The translations under genes and the position numbers were made by a program. Of a stretch of 64,000 nt of DNA, positions 46,014-54,389 are shown piece after piece. Source of the DNA: Betaproteobacteria bacterium (GTDB taxonomy: Bacteria > Pseudomonadota > Gammaproteobacteria > Burkholderiales > Usitatibacteraceae); contig JADJSD010000001.1 in NCBI GenBank assembly GCA_016711875.1, forward strand, positions 620,001 to 684,000, in the 5' to 3' direction. The notes beneath the pieces were generated by a model that searched no databases, had not been told where the DNA came from, and saw nothing but the letters and a program-made list of their open reading frames with translations. Each line of letters starts with the position of its first letter. Within the stretch, counting starts at the first letter, position 1.

Positions 46014-47368
46014 GTCCCCTCCCCCGCCCGGCCGACCTTCACCGGGACGCGGACCTTGCCCCACACCGGGGCCTGCTCGCGGTGAAGCGCGAGGAACACG
46101 AGCCCGCCGAAGGTGGCGTCCAGGATCGACTCGGACTGCTTGTAGCCCGGAAAGGTGGGAATGGTGCCCTGCTGCCCGACGCCCACGTTGATGCTGTACT
46201 CGCCCTGCGCGAGGCAGTTCTCGAAAGTGAAGTCGACGACGTACTCCTCGGACGCGCGCCGGCCGTGCAGCACGAGGCCCTCGTCGTCGCTCATGAACTG
46301 GAGCACCTGCAGGCCGTTGCGGTCGTTGATGCCCACGCCGATGGCGACGTCGGGAGGCATCACCTCGCGGCTGCGCACGCTCACGCGCACCGTGAGGGCC
46401 TGGCCGAAATCGGCTCGCTCGATATCGCGGCCCTCCCCGTCGAGGAGCCGCACATCGGTGATGCGGCACTCGCCCGTTCCCTGGCGCAGGTGCGCCACCC
46501 GGCGGGCGAACTCCGCCGATTCGGTGAAGCTGGGATTCGGACCGCCGGCACCGCCGGCCTCCGGAACCGGCTGCGAACTGCGGTACCAGACCTGTGAGCG
46601 CTGGCGCTGGTAGATGCGGCTCGCGTAGGCCGCCGTCACCTCGTCGGTGGACCCGTCGGCCACCACCCGCCCCTGGTCGAGCAGGATCGCGCGGTCGCAC
46701 AGGGACTTGACCGCCTCGGCGCTGTGGGAGACGAAGAGGAACGTGCAGCCCCGGTCGAGGAGCTGGCGGATCTTGAAGGCGGACTTCGCCTGGAAATACG
46801 CGTCTCCCACCGACAGCGCCTCGTCGATGATGAGGACGTCCGGCTCGACGAAGGCCGAGGCCGCGAAGGCGAGCCGCATGGTCATGCCGCTCGAGTACGT
46901 CTTCATCGGCGACTCGACGAAATCGCCGATCTCGGAGAACTCGTGGATCTGCCGGAAGCGCTCCTCGAGCGCCGGGCCCGAATAGCCCATGATCGACCCG
47001 AACTGCATCACGTTCTCGCGACCGGTGAGCTCGGGGTTGAAGGCCGAGCCGAGCTCGAGGAGGGCCGCGACGCGCCCGCGGACCTCGACGCGCCCGGAGG
47101 TCGGCTCGAGCACGCCGGCCAGGATGCGAAGCAGCGTGCTCTTGCCGCTGCCGTTCACCCCGAGGATGCCGAGCCGCTCGCCCGGGGCCGCCGCGAAGGT
47201 GACGTCCTGCAGGGCATGGACGGTGGCGTGCAGCGGGGCGCGCTCCGCCGGCTGGAACAGCTCGCGCAGGCGATCGAGCGGGCGCCGGTACACGCGGTAG
47301 GCCTTGCCGAGCCCGCGGACCTCGATCGCGGGTACGGATGCCGGCGGGTCGTCCACGGGTCCGTTCAC
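46010..47368 (-). CDS. wzt: ABC transporter ATPase with C-terminal glycan-binding domain (Wzt type)
   Basis: 452 residues from GTG 47368, inside the GTGA overlap with the gene upstream. Nucleotide-binding domain about 10-250: Walker A GVNGSGKST (near 70), signature YSSGMTMRLAFA, Walker B VLIIDEALSVGD and switch His in FVSHS. Residues 290-452 form an extra beta-rich domain (RITDVRLLDGEGRDIERADF, GEYSINVGVGQQGT), as in the Wzt proteins that recognise a modified, often methylated, chain end before export. It is longer than plain KpsT-type ATPases for this reason. This points to a terminally capped glycan made by the methyltransferases in the same operon. Confidence 0.94.
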   Translation of the reverse strand: MNGPVDDPPASVPAIEVRGLGKAYRVYRRPLDRLRELFQPAERAPLHATVHALQDVTFAAAPGERLGILGVNGSGKSTLLRILAGVLEPTSGRVEVRGRVAALLELGSAFNPELTGRENVMQFGSIMGYSGPALEERFRQIHEFSEIGDFVESPMKTYSSGMTMRLAFAASAFVEPDVLIIDEALSVGDAYFQAKSAFKIRQLLDRGCTFLFVSHSAEAVKSLCDRAILLDQGRVVADGSTDEVTAAYASRIYQRQRSQVWYRSSQPVPEAGGAGGPNPSFTESAEFARRVAHLRQGTGECRITDVRLLDGEGRDIERADFGQALTVRVSVRSREVMPPDVAIGVGINDRNGLQVLQFMSDDEGLVLHGRRASEEYVVDFTFENCLAQGEYSINVGVGQQGTIPTFPGYKQSESILDATFGGLVFLALHREQAPVWGKVRVPVKVGRAGEGT

Positions 47369-48519
47369 GTCGCGGCCTCGAGGGACGCGAGGGATGCGCA
47401 GAAGGACTCGCGGAAGCGGTCGAAGCCGAAACCCGCCGCGTAGGCCGCGGCCCGCCGCTGCAGCTCGCTGCGGGCCAGCGAGCCCGCCTGGCATTGCAGC
47501 ACGGGGTCGCCGCCGCTGCGCGCCTCGCCCACGGCATCGATCGACTCGGCGAGCGCCTGCCCCAGGGCCTCGACGTCTCCGGTCGGGACGATGCGGCCCA
47601 GGCCCCCGGAGATCGCCGGGAGGTTGCCCGAGTCGTAGGCGATCACGTGGCACCCGGCGGCCAGCGCCTCGATCACCGGGACGCAGAAGCCCTCGTGGTG
47701 GCTCGGCATCACGAAGAGATCCGAGCGGCGAAGCAGCGCGTGCTTCTCGCCGTCGTCGATTCCCCCGCAGAAGTGCACCTGGTCGGCGAGGCCCGCCTCG
47801 GCGAGCGCCCGGCGGACTTCCTCGCCGTACGCGGCGTCGGCGAAGCTCGGGTTGCCGGCGAGAAAGACGCGGAACGGATGGCGCACCCGCGCCGACGCGA
47901 TCGCCAGCGCCTTCACCAGCTCGAGCACGCCTTTCGAGCGCACGAGTCGCCCCACGAAGGCGATGCGGACGGGTCCTTCCCGCTCGGCGCGCGCATCGCG
48001 CGGGGCGCGGCCGGCGTCGACCGGCAGCGCGAGGGTCGAAAGGCGCTGCGGGTCGAAGCCGCGCGCTTCGAGATCGCGGCGGTTGAAGTCGCTGTCGCAC
48101 CACACGTGATGCGCGCGCCGCAGGTGCTCGAGCTGGACGAGCGAGCGGTCGATGGTGGGCCAGTCCGCGGGCCCGACGAGGTCCTTCGGCGTGACGTTGT
48201 GGAAGCGCACGTACTGCCGCGCCTTGCCGTTGCCCAGCACCATCGCGTCGAGGAGGCCGTAGTAGACCCCGAAGTGGTAGAGCACGGCGTCGGAATCGAG
48301 GAAGTGCGGATCGAACAGCAGGTCCGTGACCGTGGACGCGACGGTGTGGCGCAGCTCCGGGTATTCGACCGCGTGGGCGAAGAGCCGCACGTTGCCCGGC
48401 GAAACCGAATCCAGGCAACGGTAGGTCGCGACCGCGGCGGCGGAGATGGCGTCGTGCCGCACGCACAGCCCCGTCACGAGCGAGTACTTGCGGCCGGCCG
48501 GGATGCCCGGGGCGTTCAT
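47365..48519 (-). CDS. GT4-type glycosyltransferase
   Basis: 384 residues from ATG 48519. GT-B donor domain with VRIAFVGRLVRSKGVLELVK, FRVFLAGNPSFADAAYG, VHFCGGIDDGEKHALLRRSD, LFVMPSHHEGFCVPVIEALA and GCHVIAYDSGNLP. N-terminal acceptor part includes FHNVTPKDLVGPADWP and HVWCDSDFNRRDLEARG. Start and stop overlap its neighbours by four bases (ATGA and GTGA), so it is tightly coupled between the two-headed glycosyltransferase and Wzt. The sugar is unknown; a mannosyl donor is possible because manC is nearby. Confidence 0.93.
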   Translation of the reverse strand: MNAPGIPAGRKYSLVTGLCVRHDAISAAAVATYRCLDSVSPGNVRLFAHAVEYPELRHTVASTVTDLLFDPHFLDSDAVLYHFGVYYGLLDAMVLGNGKARQYVRFHNVTPKDLVGPADWPTIDRSLVQLEHLRRAHHVWCDSDFNRRDLEARGFDPQRLSTLALPVDAGRAPRDARAEREGPVRIAFVGRLVRSKGVLELVKALAIASARVRHPFRVFLAGNPSFADAAYGEEVRRALAEAGLADQVHFCGGIDDGEKHALLRRSDLFVMPSHHEGFCVPVIEALAAGCHVIAYDSGNLPAISGGLGRIVPTGDVEALGQALAESIDAVGEARSGGDPVLQCQAGSLARSELQRRAAAYAAGFGFDRFRESFCASLASLEAAT

Positions 48520-50726
48520 CGCACCATCCCCCGGTAGAACTCCTCGGCGAGCCGACCCATGCGCGCGGCGGTGAAGCGCTCCTCGTAGCAGGCGCGCGCC
48601 CGTTCGCCGAAACGCCCGCGCAACGCCGCGTCGCCCGCGAGCCGGTCGAGGCAATCGAACAGGGATTGCGCGTCGCCGGGGCGCGCCAGCAACCCGCAGC
48701 GGCCCTCCTCGATCACCTCCGGCATGCCGCCGGCGTCGCAGCCGACGACGGGCTTCGCGAACATCATCGCCTCGACGAAGATGAGGCCGAAGGACTCGTA
48801 GTGCGAGGGCGAGGTGAAGATGTCGCAATCGCGGTAGTGGTCGTAGAGCGAGGCCTCGGGCACCTTGCCGGCGAAGCGCACGCGGGCGAGGAAATCCCGG
48901 CCGGCGTGCCGCTCGAGGAACTCTTCGCGGTACGTGCGGCCCCGCTCGTTGGGAATCGTGTCGTCGCCGACGAGGGTGAGCGCGAGGCCGGGGTGGCGCT
49001 CGAGCAGCCGCGGCGCGACCTCCAGCAGCTCGCCGATGCCCTTGCGCTTCTCGAGCCGGCCGACGAAGAGCAGCCGCACGCCGTCGCCGGCCGGGCCCGC
49101 GGGTTCCAGGGAACGATCGTCGAGCCCCAGCGGCACGAGCCCGAGCCGCGGGCCGTCGAAGGAGACGCCGTAGTCCGCCGCGATGCGCTCGGCGATGGCA
49201 CGGCTGATGGAATGGATGCCGGCGCTGCGCTCGAAAAGCAGCTTCTCGATCGCGAGCATCGGGGCGCCGAAGTCGCGCATGAACGCCTCGTCGCGCGCCC
49301 ATTCGGGGTGGCTCTCGAGCGCGATGCGCAGCGTGGTCTGGAGGCTCGTGACGAGCGGGAACCGGCCGTCGAGCAGCAGGGCGATTCCCTCGGCGTCCCA
49401 GACGGGCGCCTCGACCACGTCGACGCGCCGGTGCGTGGCGATGCGCGCCACCTCGTCGCGCATCGTGGCCGCGTGGTTCCAGATGTGCGCCGGCACGCCC
49501 AGCGCCTTCGCCTCGGCGGGCATCGGCCGCTCGCCCACCACCAGGCGGTGAACCCAGACGCCGCGCTCGAAATCGACGCGGTGGTGGCCCGCGCCCCGCG
49601 TGAGCACGTGCACGTTGTGGCCCAGGCGGGCGAGCGCGTTGGCGAGGTCGAAGGTGAACCGGCCGATGCCGCCAGCATGGGTCGGGGGATAGTCCTGGCT
49701 GAGGAAGCAGATCGTCATCCGCTCGCCGGCCGGGCGCAGGATCGGCAGGACATGGGCGGGCTGCGCGTGGCGCCCGAGCTTCTCCGGCGTGATGAGCTCG
49801 CGCTCGCCGCCCATGCCGCGCTCGAGCGCGCGCCGCCAGGCCGCGTCCGCGTCGCGCCCGAGCTGCTCCTTGTCCAGCGCGGTGAGGCGGCCGCCCTGGA
49901 CGTGGAAATCCACGTCGGCGTGCTGCGAGGCGACGAAGCGCGCGTTGTCCTCGAGGATCTCCGGCAGCGTGCGGTGCGCCTGGGCGTTGCGCAGCGAGAA
50001 GTAGATCTTGTTCTTGATGACGGGGTAGCGGTAGCGCGTGACGCGGTTCGTGTCGCGCACGTCGCTCGGCGCGAACTTGTGGTGCACGAAGGCATCGGGC
50101 AGCTGGCGCACGACGTAGCCCGCGTCGATGAGGCGCAGGCAGACGTCCGTCTCGTCCAGGTAGTACTCGTATTCCTCGTCGAATCCCCCGATGTCGAGCA
50201 GGGCGGAACGCCGGAAGGACGTGTTGGTGCCCTGCAGGTACGGGAATTCGAAGGTGCCCGGATAGCACAGGCGCTCGGCCGGCTCCGTAAGGTTCCAGTT
50301 GGCGTTGCCCAGGCGCGTCGCGGTGCTGTACTGGTACTGGAAGGTGTAGCCGGTGTGGTCGTAGACGATGCCGCCGGTCGCGCCGATCATCGGGGAGTCG
50401 TAGCCCGCCAGGAGCTGGTCGAGCCACTCCGGCTCGGGCACCGCGTCGTCGTCGATGAACGCGACGAACTCGCCGGCGGCGGCGCAGATGCCGACGTTCC
50501 TCGACACGGAGAGGTTGCGCTCGGCGCAGCGGGCGATCTTGACCCGGTCCTTCCAGGCCTCCAGCAGCGACTCGGTGCCGTCCGTCGACGGTCCGTTCAC
50601 GACCACCACCTCGGTGCGGGGGTAGTCGAGATACCGCAGCCCCTCGAGCGTCTGCTCGAGGCTCTGCTCGCGGTTGTACGTATTGATGACGACCGAGAAG
50701 AGCGGCGGCGGGGCGGGCGTGGTCAT
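48516..50726 (-). CDS. Two-headed GT2-GT4 glycosyltransferase
   Basis: 736 residues from ATG 50726. Residues 1-300 are a GT2 (GT-A) domain: FSVVINTYNREQSLEQTLEG, FIDDDAVPEPEWL (DDD/DxD metal site), NTSFRRSALLDIGGFDEEYE and YYLDETDVCLRL. Residues about 345-736 are a GT4 (GT-B) domain: ICFLSQDYPPTHAGGIGRF, LLFVGRLEKRKGIGELLEVA, RVRFAGKVPEASLYDHYRDC, FTSPSHYESFGLIFVEAMM and FAKPVVGCDAGGMPEV. The two folds are joined by a linker of about 50 residues. It probably adds two different sugars in sequence during repeat-unit or adaptor synthesis. A TATAAT box (minus strand) lies 75 bases upstream in the only sizeable gap of the operon. Confidence 0.93.
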   Translation of the reverse strand: MTTPAPPPLFSVVINTYNREQSLEQTLEGLRYLDYPRTEVVVVNGPSTDGTESLLEAWKDRVKIARCAERNLSVSRNVGICAAAGEFVAFIDDDAVPEPEWLDQLLAGYDSPMIGATGGIVYDHTGYTFQYQYSTATRLGNANWNLTEPAERLCYPGTFEFPYLQGTNTSFRRSALLDIGGFDEEYEYYLDETDVCLRLIDAGYVVRQLPDAFVHHKFAPSDVRDTNRVTRYRYPVIKNKIYFSLRNAQAHRTLPEILEDNARFVASQHADVDFHVQGGRLTALDKEQLGRDADAAWRRALERGMGGERELITPEKLGRHAQPAHVLPILRPAGERMTICFLSQDYPPTHAGGIGRFTFDLANALARLGHNVHVLTRGAGHHRVDFERGVWVHRLVVGERPMPAEAKALGVPAHIWNHAATMRDEVARIATHRRVDVVEAPVWDAEGIALLLDGRFPLVTSLQTTLRIALESHPEWARDEAFMRDFGAPMLAIEKLLFERSAGIHSISRAIAERIAADYGVSFDGPRLGLVPLGLDDRSLEPAGPAGDGVRLLFVGRLEKRKGIGELLEVAPRLLERHPGLALTLVGDDTIPNERGRTYREEFLERHAGRDFLARVRFAGKVPEASLYDHYRDCDIFTSPSHYESFGLIFVEAMMFAKPVVGCDAGGMPEVIEEGRCGLLARPGDAQSLFDCLDRLAGDAALRGRFGERARACYEERFTAARMGRLAEEFYRGMVR

Positions 50727-50800
50727 CGACGGGGGGCGGGATTCGACACGACGCGCCGGCGGCCGGGGCGGCGCCGTCCGTTCATCGTCGACAGTCGCTC

Positions 50801-50806
50801 ATTATA
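50801..50806 (-). promoter_or_regulatory. Candidate internal -10 box (TATAAT)
   Basis: A perfect TATAAT on the minus strand in the 104-base gap between the methyltransferase gene (stop 50831) and the glycosyltransferase gene (start 50726). No good -35 is seen. It could give separate transcription of the glycosyltransferase/export half of the operon. Confidence 0.4.
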
Positions 50807-50830
50807 GCCGGGGGGGTGGGCGCGCCGCAT

Positions 50831-51751
50831 CTAGCGGGACACCGCCACCACGGTCACGGTGAAGGTGCGCAGGTCGGCTTCCGTGAATTTCCCGGCGAGC
50901 GCCTCGGGCACGGAATTGGTGAGCAGGTCCCTCACGTCGCTCTCGATGTCGAACCCGGCCTCGACCAGGTGCTGCCGGAGCTGGAAGGGCGTGATCTTGT
51001 TGAGGGCGACGGTGAAGAACGCCTCGGGAAACACCCGCGTGAAGCGCTCGGCGGCGGCCAGGTGCGCCCACGGCTCGGCGCGGATGCGGTAATTGCACGT
51101 GTCGCAACTTGCCGGGTCGCGCGTCGCCTCGGATGCCGCGCTCCACTGCCAGTCGCGTTCGCGGCGCAGCGTCTCGCGATGCACGGCGGAGGCTTCGCAC
51201 CGCTCAGGCGATTCCCAGCATCGCGAGGCGTTCGACTCGACGGAATGCGTGGCGGGCCGGTACGAGAGGAAGCCGTGGTCGTGGTGCCCGACGGGCTGGT
51301 AGTAGTTGTCGTGGTGCACGAAGAGACGCGTGCCCGCCGGGCAGTTCGAGCGCACCGAGCGCAGCAGGGCCGGCAGGTCCGCGACGTGCTCGGAGACCAG
51401 GTGCATGAACAGGAGCGTCGGGCCGTCGGCGCCAGACCAGGCCGAGGCGGCGAGCGCGGCGGTGTCGCCCTCGACGATGCGCAGGCCGTCGGTCTCGAAG
51501 AGGGCCGCCGGCATGCGCGTGCGGTCGATGACCGTGTCCGTTCCCATGACGGCCTTCGCGCCCTCGGCGAGGAACGCGAGCGAGAAGGCGCCCCAGCCGC
51601 ATCCCATGTCCCAGACCACGTGACCGGCCGGGTTGGTGAGGGCGCCCTTGTGGATCCAGTGGCGCAGCTGCCCGCGGTAGGCCTGGTACTCCGCATGCCA
51701 GGCGGGCGACTCGTTCGCGATGCGGGCAACGGCTTCGTCGAGCGGGATCAT
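50831..51751 (-). CDS. SAM-dependent methyltransferase
   Basis: 306 residues from ATG 51751. Class I fold: VVWDMGCGWGAFSLAFLAEG (motif I), KAVMGTDTVI (acidic loop), LLFMHLVSEHVADLPALLRS and GTRLFVHHDNYYQPVG. A cysteine-containing insert (RCWESPERCE, CDTCNYRIR) around residues 195-230 could bind metal. Methyltransferases in such loci decorate or cap surface sugars; the acceptor cannot be told from sequence. The start overlaps the stop of the methyltransferase gene upstream (ATGA). Confidence 0.88.
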   Translation of the reverse strand: MIPLDEAVARIANESPAWHAEYQAYRGQLRHWIHKGALTNPAGHVVWDMGCGWGAFSLAFLAEGAKAVMGTDTVIDRTRMPAALFETDGLRIVEGDTAALAASAWSGADGPTLLFMHLVSEHVADLPALLRSVRSNCPAGTRLFVHHDNYYQPVGHHDHGFLSYRPATHSVESNASRCWESPERCEASAVHRETLRRERDWQWSAASEATRDPASCDTCNYRIRAEPWAHLAAAERFTRVFPEAFFTVALNKITPFQLRQHLVEAGFDIESDVRDLLTNSVPEALAGKFTEADLRTFTVTVVAVSR

Positions 51752-53013
51752 GCGGGCTCCTCGCCGTAGGTGAGGCTGCCCACAGCGACCCCGAGGGCAC
51801 GACCGTCGTCGTTGATGCCCGCTTCCCGGGGCACCCATGTCGGCGATTCGATGCGAAGCTCGCGGGGACCGTGCGCCGGCAGGGCCACCGTCACGTCGAG
51901 TGTCGCGGCCGGTTCGACCCGGGCCTCGGCCCGGCAGTCGCCGCAGCGAATCGTCACGGGCATCGCCGAGCGCGGGTTGTAGTTGGTGAGTTGCACCGTC
52001 GCCCGGTGCCAGCGGGGGCTTTCGTCGAGCGGCATGACGCTCGCGCCGCCGGTCCAGCGCAAGGCATCCGCCGACAGCGGGTCGTGCGGGGCCCAGGTCC
52101 CGGCGCAATCGGGTGGCAGGAAGGTCTCGCCCACGAGGAACCGGCCACCGTGCCGCGCGGCCGCATGGACCACGCCGTAGGCTCCGGCCTGGGGCAGCAC
52201 GCGCTTGCGCGGCACCCAGCCGCGGCGCAGGAGCTCGCGCACGAAGAAGCTCTCCTCGAACCCCAGCTCGAGCCAGCCGTGCTCGCGCGCCGCCCACAGC
52301 GACTGGCCGTCGAGGCGAACGTCCCAGGGTGCGTGGAAATCCGGATAGAACGGCTCGCCGGCGAAGAGCAACATGCCGCCCGGCGAGATCCAGCGCTCCA
52401 GCCGGTCCAGCAGCTCGAACGGCCGGTGGCAGTGGTGGAAAGATTCGAAGAAGAGCGCGACGTCGAGCGAGCCGTCCTCGAACTGCACGTCCAGGAAGCC
52501 GGCCTGGCGCATGTCGAGCCGCACTTCGTTGCGCTTCGCGCGCTCGGCGAGCAGCGCCGCCGAATCGGCGTTGATGTCGATCGCCGTGACCGCGTGGCCC
52601 ATCCGAGCCAGGTGCATCGACACGTGGCCCCAGCCGGCGCCGAACTCCGCGATGCGGGCGGGCGGCTTCGCCGTCACCAGCCCGATGATGTGGCCCACCC
52701 CGAGCAGGTAGCGGGAAACCTCGCCGGCATCGGCCGTGCAGTGGGGAAAGGGGGCGGACAGGTACTGCGCCGCCGGGACCGAAAACGTCTCGTTGGCGGC
52801 CGGCGCGAGGTAGTCCCGCCCGGACACGTCGCGGTAATGGCGCAGGACCGCCTGGTGATAGGCCTCGGAATGCGGATCGCCCGGATAATCCCAGGCCGGA
52901 TCGAGGCGCCAGCCACCGACTTCGCGGATGAGGTCGATGCCTGTCGACGAGCGCGCCGCCTCGGCCAGCGCCGACGCAAAGGCTCCCGCATCGCGAAACA
53001 CCGTACCCGTCAT
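51748..53013 (-). CDS. SAM-dependent methyltransferase with C-terminal beta domain
   Basis: 421 residues from ATG 53013. Central class I methyltransferase (about 100-270): ARIAEFGAGWGHVSMHLARM, AVTAIDINADSAAL, DVALFFESFHHCHRPFELLD and ISPGGMLLFAGEPFYPDFHA. An N-terminal 100-residue region precedes it. A C-terminal beta-rich region of about 100 residues (TVQLTNYNPRSAMPVTIRC, LPAHGPRELRIESPTWVPRE) may bind carbohydrate. A similar beta tail (HAVAIERAGDRR) ends the next methyltransferase upstream. Four-base overlaps at both ends show translational coupling. Confidence 0.88.
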   Translation of the reverse strand: MTGTVFRDAGAFASALAEAARSSTGIDLIREVGGWRLDPAWDYPGDPHSEAYHQAVLRHYRDVSGRDYLAPAANETFSVPAAQYLSAPFPHCTADAGEVSRYLLGVGHIIGLVTAKPPARIAEFGAGWGHVSMHLARMGHAVTAIDINADSAALLAERAKRNEVRLDMRQAGFLDVQFEDGSLDVALFFESFHHCHRPFELLDRLERWISPGGMLLFAGEPFYPDFHAPWDVRLDGQSLWAAREHGWLELGFEESFFVRELLRRGWVPRKRVLPQAGAYGVVHAAARHGGRFLVGETFLPPDCAGTWAPHDPLSADALRWTGGASVMPLDESPRWHRATVQLTNYNPRSAMPVTIRCGDCRAEARVEPAATLDVTVALPAHGPRELRIESPTWVPREAGINDDGRALGVAVGSLTYGEEPA

Positions 53014-54362
53014 GGGAGAGGCCCTTCCACGTAGGCGATCGACTTGTAGAAGATCGCCTCGGTCGACTGCGCCTCGGCGCGGCGATCTCCCGCGCGCTCG
53101 ATCGCGACGGCGTGCTCGCGGCCGGGCTCGAGCCGGAACTCGAGCCGCCGAAAACCGCCGGCGTGGCTGAAGAGGTCGAATTCGCGGGCATCGCCGTCGA
53201 TGCGCACGCGCACCTTGCCGCTCCACGGATGCGACCAGAAGAGCAGCACGAGCGTCGTGGCGACGATCGTCGCCTCCAGCACGGTGCCCTCCTCCAGGAA
53301 GCCGCCCTGCACCGGGCCGAACAGCGGGACGGCGCGGCGATCGCCGGCGGCGAGCCGCCACTGCTCCCACCCCGCCTCCCGGCGCGACCACCGCCGGGCG
53401 TTGCGCCGCAGCAGCGCCTTGTCGACTCGCGCCGCCAGGACAATGCCCGAGCTCAGCTCCGGAAACGCCTCGGCGCGCCGCTGGAGCGCCCGCAGCAGGT
53501 CCTCGTCGACGATCGCGGCATCCCAGTCGTGCCACAGCGAGAACTCGAAGCCCGCGCGATGGGTGATCGTGAAGAACGCGGACACCTCCTCGCAGAGCTC
53601 GCCGCAGGAGAGCAGCGCGATGTGCTCCGGGCCGACGGTGTTCTGGAGCCCCCGTGCCGCGTAGAGCGGCGCATCGCGGTTGGGCGTGGAGAGCACGAGC
53701 AGCCCCCCGGGGCGCAGCACGCGCGCGACCTCCTGCAGGAACAGCCGCGGGCTGCGGACGTGCTCGATGACCTCGCCGGCCCACACGACGTCCGCGCAAT
53801 CGTCGCGAAGGCCGATCGCATCGCCGTCCGACGTGATGAACAGGCGCTTCGCCCCTTCGCGAGCGGGCTTGGCCTGCGACTGGAGCAGCGCTTCGTACGA
53901 CACGTCGCACGTGACGTGGCGCGCCGCGCCGTGGAGCCGGGGAAACACCGAGGCGAAACCCCAGGGCCCGCTGCCGAAGTCGACGGCCGTCGCGCCGGCC
54001 AGGTCGGGCAGTTCGAGCCCTTCGAGGATCTCCATGCGGCGGAAGTGCGCGGATTGCGTGAGCTTGGGCAGGCTGAAGAGATTGTCGTAGAGCTGCTCCG
54101 CGTTCGGCGCCTCGAACACGCGGTCGTGGTACTCGCGCAGCTCGGGGGCGGCCGTCGATTCGACCTCGCCGGTGGCGTTCGCCGGCATCCCGCCCGGTGC
54201 CGCGCGGCCCGCGAGCGGCGTCGACAGGTCGACGGCCTCGCCCTCGACGCGGAAGGCGAGCCCGGTGGCCGTCGATCGCAGGCGCCCCGGCGCCTCGTCG
54301 GGCACGAGAGGCGAGCCGGTCTCGGGCTCGCGCACGAGATCGAGCGCGTCGTGGGTCAGCAT
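53010..54362 (-). CDS. SAM-dependent methyltransferase with flanking extra domains
   Basis: 450 residues from ATG 54362. The N-terminus (LVREPETGSPLVPDE...LRSTATGLAF) looks like a Trm112-like short beta segment. The methyltransferase core spans about 105-290: ATAVDFGSGPWGFASVFPRL, HVTCDVSYEALL, ADVVWAGEVIEHVRSPRLFL and LRPGGLLVLSTPNRDAPLYA. The C-terminal 120 residues are beta-rich (VRVRIDGDAREFDLFSHAGG) and may recognise the glycan. Its stop overlaps the start of 51748-53013. It lies 27 bases downstream of 54390-55706. Confidence 0.88.
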   Translation of the reverse strand: MLTHDALDLVREPETGSPLVPDEAPGRLRSTATGLAFRVEGEAVDLSTPLAGRAAPGGMPANATGEVESTAAPELREYHDRVFEAPNAEQLYDNLFSLPKLTQSAHFRRMEILEGLELPDLAGATAVDFGSGPWGFASVFPRLHGAARHVTCDVSYEALLQSQAKPAREGAKRLFITSDGDAIGLRDDCADVVWAGEVIEHVRSPRLFLQEVARVLRPGGLLVLSTPNRDAPLYAARGLQNTVGPEHIALLSCGELCEEVSAFFTITHRAGFEFSLWHDWDAAIVDEDLLRALQRRAEAFPELSSGIVLAARVDKALLRRNARRWSRREAGWEQWRLAAGDRRAVPLFGPVQGGFLEEGTVLEATIVATTLVLLFWSHPWSGKVRVRIDGDAREFDLFSHAGGFRRLEFRLEPGREHAVAIERAGDRRAEAQSTEAIFYKSIAYVEGPLP

Positions 54363-54389
54363 GGGCGGGCGGCGCGCAGTGTCGTTCCC

